The translations under genes were made by a program, and so were the position numbers. A stretch of 64,000 nt of DNA from Siphlonurus alternatus (Eukaryota; Arthropoda; Insecta; Ephemeroptera; Siphlonuridae). Below, in pieces: positions 56,517 through 64,000 of this stretch. The DNA is taken from positions 11,242,783 to 11,306,782 of the forward strand of contig OX463784.1 of the NCBI GenBank assembly GCA_949825025.1. Reading direction: 5' to 3'. Each line of letters opens with the position of its first letter. Within the stretch, counting starts at the first letter, position 1. The notes under the pieces are model-generated. The model did no database searches. It was not told the origin of the DNA and worked only from the letters and a program-made list of their open reading frames with translations.

Positions 56517-56571
<55 letters not shown>

Positions 56572-56584
56572 GGTCGATCCTCTA
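56237..56584. mobile_element. Family B foldback with poly-T and (AT)n expansions
   Basis: GGAATATCGACCTCAAAATT, AGAAATAGATAGAGGGTGCA and mirrored CACCCTCTATGAATTTCTGC. A T27 run (56307-56333), a mirrored A-rich run (56440-56480) and (AT)26 (56517-56568) have expanded in the arms. Confidence 0.7.
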
Positions 56585-57623
56585 TATTGAATCATATTTG
56601 TAATCGATAGACACGTATATAGAGCGTAGAAATATCATAAATGTATAAATATGTCGATCAAACCTTACATCTGGAAATTGTGCTGTCCGCACTGTTTATT
56701 ATATAATATACAGATATACTGTATATTATAATGCATTCCGATGTTTCTTCCGATCTTTTAACCCGGAACCGGAAGGACTCTATATAATTAAGATTTAAAA
56801 TTTTACTAATTAATAGGTCTGGGGATCCGATTGGTAATCACATCAATAAGTTGGCCAATCGCCGATTTCGCGACAAAAGCACTAACCTAGTGAACTACTG
56901 AAATGAATCAAATTTCTGGCCATAAAACACGAAGCTCTCTGATGGTCTCTAGGCTTTAAATATATTAATGCAGTATCTTGAATTGAAGTCTCCATGTAAA
57001 AAAAATATTAATGCAGAGATTTAAAATCCAAGATATTGCATTCTTCATTCGAGTCAACAATGGGACTTGATATACAGTATTGATAAAATAAACCCTATGT
57101 GCATGTTATATAGAAATACCTCATATCTGACTATTGTATGTTTATAATCGATATGAACTTACTTTTTTTAACTCAATACATTGTAGACTCAATTTTTTTT
57201 TAAAAAGACTTGACTGTGTTTGCCACCGTATAAAGGTATAGGCAGCCAGCTTGACCTAATATTTTACTGAAGTTTATGGTGTGTGTAAAATTTGCAGTGT
57301 ATACTAAAAATTGAAATGTTCCACCCATGCATTGTAAGGATTACATTAGTGATCTGTTATTTTTTACTGATGTTAAATCTAAAATATTTTTAGGTAAAAT
57401 AAAATGAAAGAAATAATATACATATATTATATAAAAAAATAAATAAAAAGCAATATATTATATATAATAAACTGTATATAGTTTTGAGCTTTCTAATTTT
57501 TAGTGTGAAAAATATGCTGATTTCACTAATGGCTGCCACATTTCCCTGTAGTTGCAATTAATGTTTTTCTTAATTTGTTTAATTTTCATGCTAATATATT
57601 ATAGATGCATATATCTAAAGCCT
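56585..57623. other. Spacer, nothing recognised
   Basis: AT-rich with no supported feature. Confidence 0.4.
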
Positions 57624-57752
57624 GTATTACACGGTAGTGAACGATACAGTTTCGCATACAATTTTTCCTTGCAAGAAAATTTCATCTTCTTACAAACAAA
57701 TGACGTTTAAGTTTTTTGTATGGAAAAAATTGTATGGAAATTGTATCGTGTA
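57624..57752. mobile_element. Family P foldback MITE
   Basis: TATTACACGGTAGTGAACGA, TACAATTTTTCCTTGCAAGA, then the mirrored GTATGGAAAAAATTGTATGG and ATCGTGTAATA. It shares its centre with 28530-28660. Confidence 0.65.
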
Positions 57753-58080
57753 ATAATACCGCCTGGCTTTTTAAACAACATTTATAGACTCATTTTTTTC
57801 ACCATCCAATATTAATATTATAATATTAAAGAGCTCAAGCTCATCCGACATTCATCCGATACATAAATACATAAATTAAAATAAATGGGGGATGGAAAAT
57901 TTCATTTTACTATATACTGTACAGTATGTATATATGCAGTACACTGACATACCCTCAAGGTAAAACTTCAAGCTGATAACATCTTTATAAATCAGATTTT
58001 TAAAAACATATGCAATATCAATAAAAAATATACCATTACTTGAATATCAATTGTAAACACATAATAGATCGGATATGATA
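57753..58080. other. Spacer, nothing recognised
   Basis: No feature supported. Confidence 0.4.
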
Positions 58081-58320
58081 CTACATACTATATGAGGATA
58101 TTACAGTCATGTCAATATATATTACTGTTGACTCTGTGATCACGTGGTCTATAAGAGCTGCTAGAGCTCGGTCCGCGATATTAAAAAGTAGAAGTTGACA
58201 GTCCTCAACTTGAGCTGAGAGCCTGATGCCAGTCATATAAACTGCCATCGATCGGGATACCGCAGAGTCGAATCGTGTGTATAATATGTCAGTGCGGTAG
58301 TTTAACCCCAATTTGTTCAA
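58081..58320 (-). other. 79-codon minus frame, unknown
   Basis: The frame MNKLGLNYRTDILYTRFDSA continues through AVYMTGIRLSAQVEDCQLLL and AALIDHVITESTVIY. Its composition is more protein-like than most frames here, with GC somewhat above background. No domain, acceptor or donor is convincing, so I list it only as worth checking. Confidence 0.2.
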
Positions 58321-58680
58321 TTGTCCTCACTAATATGAACTAGTTCCATTAAACTGGTTAATATGAACCTTCTAGTTGGATATATATATTAGTAGTCCTT
58401 TCATGAAAAATAATAAAATGTAAAAATGTATAGTAAAACCTTGGCTTAAAATCCTCGGAGAATAATCATAAAAGATTTATTTTAGCATAGAAACATTTAG
58501 TGTAACAGTTTTAATATTTATATAATACTAGACTTAGTATACTTTTGTGACAATTTGAAAGTTTTCATGTTAATTATTTTATTATTTCAGGTTAAAATCT
58601 ATAATGCCAAGTTCTATGTAGAAATTTAGGCCTCCTGGCCCCCCAAAATTTGGATTTAACATGGACGGTATATTGGGCGC
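58321..58680. other. Spacer with a family M end fragment
   Basis: At 58628-58672, CCCCCAAAATTTGGATTTAA, CATGGACGGTATATTGGG matches the interior of family M. The GGATCC terminus is not seen. Confidence 0.45.
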
Positions 58681-58824
58681 GATTCACGAAGCAGTTATAG
58701 CCAGGGTTCTAACCACGTTTAGCTTAACCACGTTTAACTAAGTGGTTTAACAACGTAAAACAGGTATAGTTAAACGTGGTTAAGCTAAACTTGGTTTGAA
58801 ACCTGGCTAACTGCTTCGTGAATC
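58681..58824. mobile_element. 144-bp hairpin element with internal direct echo
   Basis: GATTCACGAAGCAGTTATAG is mirrored by TAACTGCTTCGTGAATC. Further in, CCACGTTTAGCTTAACCACG pairs with CGTGGTTAAGCTAAAC. Each arm itself contains the AACCACGTTTA word twice. No second copy is in the window. Confidence 0.75.
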
Positions 58825-59511
58825 ATGAATCTTTCCCCATTTTTTAACCTAATGATATTATAGGAAAATATTTTTCTATTGGGGGACGTAAAATATTTGA
58901 AAGCGTATATCGCTGGCGGATAAAGTGGCACCTTTGCAGTTACGCTAGCCTATCAAAAGTCAGCGTCGTGACATACCAGGATTCCAACATGGCGTCGATT
59001 GGCGGTTTGAAAGTTAGGACATTATCTCAAGATTCCCAAGGAATAACGTTCTGACTGCCCCTAGTTGTACAAGGCACACGTCATCTATCGACGTTCGATA
59101 CCTCAAGTACTGACAAGGCTAATTATATCTCCTCATTGTCATGCAGGATCTTACATAACCCGGGCGGAGACACCATTATCCCTTCCAGTCTCAAGGTTTT
59201 AGCAACCCTTAGTCTGCATTGAAACTATTATGATTTTTTTTTTTTTTTAAATATTGCAAATTTTCATATATTTAATTTGAAATTTTATTATATAGACTTT
59301 TTATTACATGCAGTTTTAATTAGCCATGCAGTCGTGTACATACTGTACATGCACTTAATCGTCCTTAATCGTCCTGTCCTTATTTTTATGGCTAGTATTC
59401 TACCCTGTTTCTACGCAAATATATAATTAATATAGCTGATTACTTCATTTTTTAATAATAGTAGTCTCATTCAGTGACGTTTTTATACCCCTAATTTTTG
59501 TCCTTAATGTA
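58825..59511. other. Spacer with a short ATG frame
   Basis: CCAACATGGCG at 58984 is an excellent start context and opens MASIGGLKVRTLSQDSQGIT, F, stop (58989-59054). The region 58920-59190 is more GC-rich than average and unexplained. No splice donor clearly extends the frame. Confidence 0.25.
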
Positions 59512-59630
59512 CACTCGTCACCTCGGAAAATTTCCCTTTGCAGTCTTGTTAATCACCATGCCCTGTGTTATTCTTACGGAGCATGGTGATTAACAAGGCT
59601 GAAAAGAGAAATTTTCCGAGGCGACAAGTG
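59512..59630. mobile_element. Family H foldback MITE, reference copy
   Basis: TA borders. CACTCGTCACCTCGGAAAAT, TTCCCTTTGCAGTCTTGTTA, ATCACCATGCCCTG and the mirrored GGTGATTAACAAGGCTGAAA, ATTTTCCGAGGCGACAAGTG pair over almost their whole length. It is the most complete of the six H copies and has a loop of about 15 bases. Confidence 0.9.
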
Positions 59631-61100
59631 TACAAATTCAATCAATTTATTGGCACAGAAGATCACATTCAGATCTTGTATGCGAGTCGTATGGATCACC
59701 CATGTAAACGCGTTTATATATACCATATTTCAACTTTAACATCACCTCACGTCTCATTACTTCTCCTTCCTTTTGTGGAAGATAAAGCCGCCAAGAAAAT
59801 TTACGTAACGAGACATCATTTCATTATTAAGATCGAATTTCACTTTGGTGTCGCGACTGAATGTTAGAATTTACGGCTACTCAGACCACAAAGAACACAT
59901 TTACAACAAAACTGTCACTCCTTTGTTTCCATCACTCAAAAATTAATTATGTAGTTAACTTGGCAAGCTCTGTACAACAAAGACTCAAGCTAGAGCTCTA
60001 TATACACACAGGAGTTTGTTCTAACTTACTCGTCAGTTCTTTGTATATAAAGGAAAACTGATTTAGCGACAACTTTCGTCTTTATAATAATTAACAGCAC
60101 TAACAAGTAAGTGAAAATTATCTCTATATTATACACTATAAGCTTTGAAATTAATTTAACATGAAAATTAAGATGTTAACATTGATTATGTTCTCCGCGC
60201 AAAGGAGCTCATAAAATTTGAACTTTTAGCCTATATAGTAGAATTCATATAACTGCATGCCATGGCTATGATGCTAATATTTATATTTTGTGAATAACTG
60301 GATATTGTGAGCCTGTTTTGCAGAGACCATTTTATAATATTTTCAACATTTCGTTTTGAGCAATAGAGGTATTTCGAACAAGTGAGCGTAAATTATATTA
60401 TTAAAATTATTATATAAAATGTATTCATGTTATATTATTTTATATTGTTTTCTAACTCAATGAACATATTGTTATTAAAGTACTGATGGTGCTGCCATAT
60501 AATATGGGTGCTGCCCTCAATTTGTCGGCTAATTGAATTTATCCAGAACGATTAATGCATGTACACCTCGAGATAGCACGAAAGTTATATATTTTTTTAT
60601 ATGGTGACGTGATGAGAGAAAACTATTGTTGTTTTTTTAGATGTACACTTCACGTCTTAGAAAATGTCCCTCTTGACAGCTGCTTTCATGTAAAAAAAGA
60701 CATCGACGCTGCTTTCAACTTTTGGTAAAAGAAATTTACCTGAAGCAACAACTTCATCAATTTGTTTATTCTCCACGCTGTTTTTTATTTTTGGCTGATG
60801 TTATGTTGATATAATCTCACCACTGCCCTAGCGGTATATACTTGCCTCCCTTCCACCATTGACGGCGGCTTAATTAAAACCCAATTAGCGCTCACGAACA
60901 CACGGGTGCGTAGCAGATATTTATCAGCAGAAAACTACACACGTTATAATATAACGCTTAATGAGCTGCAATTTAAAGCTGAGGAATGCGTTCATTTTTA
61001 ATACAGAATTCTTTATTGCTATCAATTGAACTTTAACATTACGGAATTTCATTAAATTTTTGTAAGGAATTTTTTTTCTTCTTCAGTTCTGAGTTGAATA
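59631..61100. other. Spacer with a decayed family H fragment
   Basis: At 60641-60690, GTACACTTCACGTCTTAGAA, AATGTCCCTCTTGACAGC resembles the left arm of H. The 59565-59867 frame begins inside the H element and is not called as a gene. Nothing else is recognised. Confidence 0.4.
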
Positions 61101-62319
61101 TAGAATTATTGTTGCATAGGTATTTTGGTCCCAAGAAAATACCCCCCCCCCCTCCAACTGCCTATTTATATCAGCTGCTACTATCGAAGTCAAAAAAATT
61201 AGCAGCAAGTAAAGCACTTTTATTCTTTTTTTTTTTTTGTATTTGGTTTAATTGTATAGCCAGAGGGGGAAAATGGAGAGATTTTACAATTTTTTTTTCA
61301 AGAATTGAGTAGGGGTATTCTCACTCACTACCCCCTCTACCATGCCCAATTTTGAGTGAGCAGGGGGTGGGGGGTGTATTTCACCATTTATAATATACAC
61401 CACTGATTTCAATGAGAGACAATCTGGTGCTTTTATACTCGTGTTCATGACTCTTGTTTCAATGGCGCAGTGTACCAGATTTATATTGTTCGTGTATGAA
61501 CATTTTTGCAGTTCACAAAATATTGACGAAACACTTGACGAGGTATTTTAAAAAAGCACTCTCCTCATTGTCATCTTGTTCGAAGTTTTTTATGCGGTGG
61601 ACTCGATAATAAAAGGTTACGTCAAGAGAAGATCGTAGCGCTTGTTACTCCCTCCCCCTTTTCCCCTACATTCCTCTCCTCCTCACAGCATCCCTCCGGA
61701 GCAAAATCTGCTTAGTCGTGTGTCGACCGCGACACCTGCCACGTGAATATATAGTGATGTGACGTACGTCTAGAAATTGTGACACTTTCAATGACAGACA
61801 GTGCATTTTATTTTATGAGGATTAGTAAGATTTTGTGTAGACGGGAATAAAATATTGGCAACGTTGCGTGGGAATTAGATATGATCACGAGAGGAATTCA
61901 ATAAATTTTAATTTACGGGAAATAGATATATATTTTATGTTGACAACAATGTTTTTGATTGACTGTTGATAACAATGTTAAGCCGGACATTATTGCTATC
62001 TCTCAGACATTTATTAAATTCCTCTCTATGGAAACAATTTTTAATATTACATTGTCGGCAATGTAGACGTACCACAATAAATAAAGAAGTTTTCTAGCTT
62101 ATAATGTGGTGATATACAAAAATAAATATTTAAATGACCATCAGTCATCAGTTTTCGTAATCTTTTTCCCTAGGTCTGGCTAATTTATAAAATCTCCTAT
62201 CTGATGCAAAAATAAAAAAATATTATGTTTAAATGTTATTAGATTATCATATATTTTTTAATCCAAAACAAGTGGAATATTTAGTCCAAACTTTGCACTC
62301 ATTATTTTTTGACCGAATT

Positions 62320-62376
<57 letters not shown>

Positions 62377-63068
62377 TGACTTCTGTGCGTATAATATGCA
62401 AAGATTTTATTGTACTGGACTCTATGGTCCAAAGTCGTATCTGGTGCTGACATAGAAAGAGCCTTAGTGCAACGTATAAACTCTTTCTAGTCTCAGTAGA
62501 TTGAAAATTAAATGAGTATATTTAAAAGATTTTTAATATTGCCAATCCGGGGATAAAAATTTCTTCGGCAAGCCACTTTAAAAAAACGTTGGTGTTCTAA
62601 AAAAGAAAATAAATCAAATTATATATTCAAATTTCATTATAGCTGACAGACTGACACGTAACGTCTATAAATTTACAACATTTAATTTAATCAGTTTAGT
62701 AATTAAATTAAAGCTAATTACATAATATACTTCCTTTGAAAATGAATAAGTTTATAACCAAACATTAATTACTGCTCACAATTTAATTAATCAACTCCTA
62801 CAGTGAATCCGTGCATAGTCATATAATATATATTCAATTCAGAATTCTATTCAGCAGACAGGCACAATAGATATACTAGTGTAAACAACAGTTGATTTAG
62901 AAACGTGACATTTGCTGTGGTAAAACTCCCAGTTTCATTTACATCGAAGATTGACAGTTTCCTCTTAAATTTAAATGACCTGCATAATTTATATTTATTG
63001 CATATTTGGGTAGAGGACCTTGACTTATGTATTGTAAATTATTTTCATATATTGTTAAACCTTCTTAA
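61101..63068. other. Spacer with long poly-T, nothing coding
   Basis: A T50 run (62326-62375) and short C/T runs (61141-61152, 61222-61234) occur. Frames across them are composition artefacts. A TATA-rich, stop-dense background continues to the next MITE. Confidence 0.45.
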
Positions 63069-63263
63069 GGCGGATTTTCATGAGCGATAACGGCGATACG
63101 GCGCGATTTCAACGTAAAAGCCGTGAAATCCTATGCAGCGTGTGAATTCGCCGGATATCGCGTCAATTATTCCTTTTAATCGCCAAATATGGCCGCCAAT
63201 AGATGTTACATCAAGTGCGCATTATTTGCGTCGCAGACTGGAAATCGCTCATGTAAATTTACC
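63069..63263 (-). mobile_element. Family A foldback MITE
   Basis: TTAA precedes GGCGGATTTTCATGAGCGAT. Then AACGGCGATACGGCGCGATT, CCGTGAAATCCTATGCAGCG, AATCGCCAAATATGGCCGCC and AAATCGCTCATGTAAATTTA follow. Orientation is opposite to 16409-16680. Confidence 0.8.
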
Positions 63264-63279
63264 TTTACATCCTTAAAAA

Positions 63280-63490
63280 CAGTGCTTCAAAACGCTGTGA
63301 CGTTTGTATCATAAAGTAATGCAAATATTTAACACGCAAGTATAGGAAAAAACGTTGCATGATTATGACGTCACAGTATCTTTCCCCTCGATTTCTATGG
63401 TATTAAATATAGTTAAAAATATTCTGACGAAAATTTATAATTCATAACTAGAGGTGCTCTATCCAAATAAATAATAAAAAATTTCAAAAC
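63280..63490. mobile_element. Family J foldback, copy 2, inverted
   Basis: AAAACGCTGTGACGTTTGTA, ATGCAAATATTTAACACGCA, AACGTTGCATGATTATGACG and TCCCCTCGATTTCTATGG match the reverse complement of 20390-20550. Confidence 0.7.
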
Positions 63491-63864
63491 AGGTTGGTGC
63501 GTTTGTCATGAAGTGCAGTGATGTGGTTGTGACACAATAGTAGTTTATGAGGAGTTGAATGACAGTCACTTCCTCACTTAAAAAAGCATGCAGAGGTATA
63601 TTTTTAATGAAACCATGTGAGCATGATAGCTATTCTCACCACAAACAGTTATCGAAAAAACAAGAGGATGATAGACTGGGTGTCTATAGTGCGCCATTCG
63701 CGCCGACGTTTCTCCAACTATATGTATGCGGTACCCAATAAAGTGAGAAGAGGTGCTGTGCAAAGAACTACCAATCAGAATCAAGCTGCTGGTTCACCGG
63801 ACGGTGTTTCCTGTACTGGTGCTTGTTGCAGTGTTAGCGTGAGTCTCTATATACGGTCTTAAGG
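63491..63864 (+). other. Unresolved frames, possible exon
   Basis: Two plus frames (63559-63741, 63617-63862) and one minus frame (63578-63784) overlap. The longer plus frame contains QNQAAGSPDGVSCTGACCSV, with GTTAGC|GTGAGT as a good donor at 63839. The other has a possible acceptor CACCACAAACAG at 63650 and KKQEDDRLGVYSAPFAPT. I do not recognise either peptide. Confidence 0.2.
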
Positions 63865-63868
63865 TTAA

Positions 63869-63994
63869 AATACGAGCTTTCGCAAAACCAGGGCATAGCA
63901 GCAACGCGTCGAAATTACTGGACGGAAGCCGAGTTTTAGCCAATAATCAGAGCGCCGTCTGTAAGTCGTAAGCCGAAACTGAAAAGCTCGTATT
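63869..63994. mobile_element. Family N foldback, TTAA duplication, copy 2
   Basis: TTAA is at 63865-63868 and 63995-63998. AATACGAGCTTTCGCAAAAC and CTGAAAAGCTCGTATT are the ends. GGCATAGC, GAAGCCGAGTTTTAGCC and GTAAGTCGTAAGCCGAAA match the copy at 30174-30338. Confidence 0.85.
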
Positions 63995-64000
63995 TTAACC

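Overview
The window looks like nuclear DNA of an invertebrate animal, probably a bilaterian. It is strongly AT-rich and non-operonic. Real exons have GT/AG borders and are separated by tens of kilobases. It holds one intact non-LTR retrotransposon and is saturated with small foldback (MITE-type) DNA elements. The exon at 21997-22148 encodes a piece very close to the end of the L27 domain of Disks large (Dlg), the MAGUK scaffold of animal cell junctions and synapses. The species cannot be named from this sequence.

Host genes: one + strand gene, dlg, probably runs through most of the window. Its L27-end exon is at 21997-22148. Two phase-compatible exon candidates follow, at 42522-42626 (weak) and 47800-47892 (good splice sites). 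The first coding exon and the PDZ, SH3 and GK exons are not visible and probably lie outside, so most of the right-hand two thirds is dlg intron. A possible minus-strand terminal exon (27273-27422), a few short GC-rich frames and a tRNA-like Pol III unit with a UCA anticodon loop (43754-43828) are less certain.

Retroelements: an uninterrupted endonuclease/reverse-transcriptase ORF of a CR1/Jockey-type LINE is at 50491-53502 (minus). A 5'-truncated LINE of another family sits at 1653-2289, and 3' stubs are at 13641-13848 and 21309-21500. Three of these LINE 3' ends finish in a (TATTC)n pentamer tail; one tail has grown to 160 bp. A 5S-rRNA-derived SINE occurs at about 21530, 37900 (split) and 54190-54483.

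Foldback DNA elements form the bulk of the recognisable sequence. By flanking duplication they fall into four groups: TTAA (families A, C, E, F, K, L, N), TA (D, G, H and an 80-bp hairpin), AT (family B, at least eleven copies), and 8 bp, hAT-like (14558-15496 and family M). The largest is a 3.0-kb near-perfect palindrome at 712-3724 bounded by an 8-bp duplication. Several elements are nested, which gives relative ages and, in two cases, the pre-insertion site. Family letters are local labels, not database names. No CRISPR array, bacterial gene, rRNA operon or complete host gene is seen.
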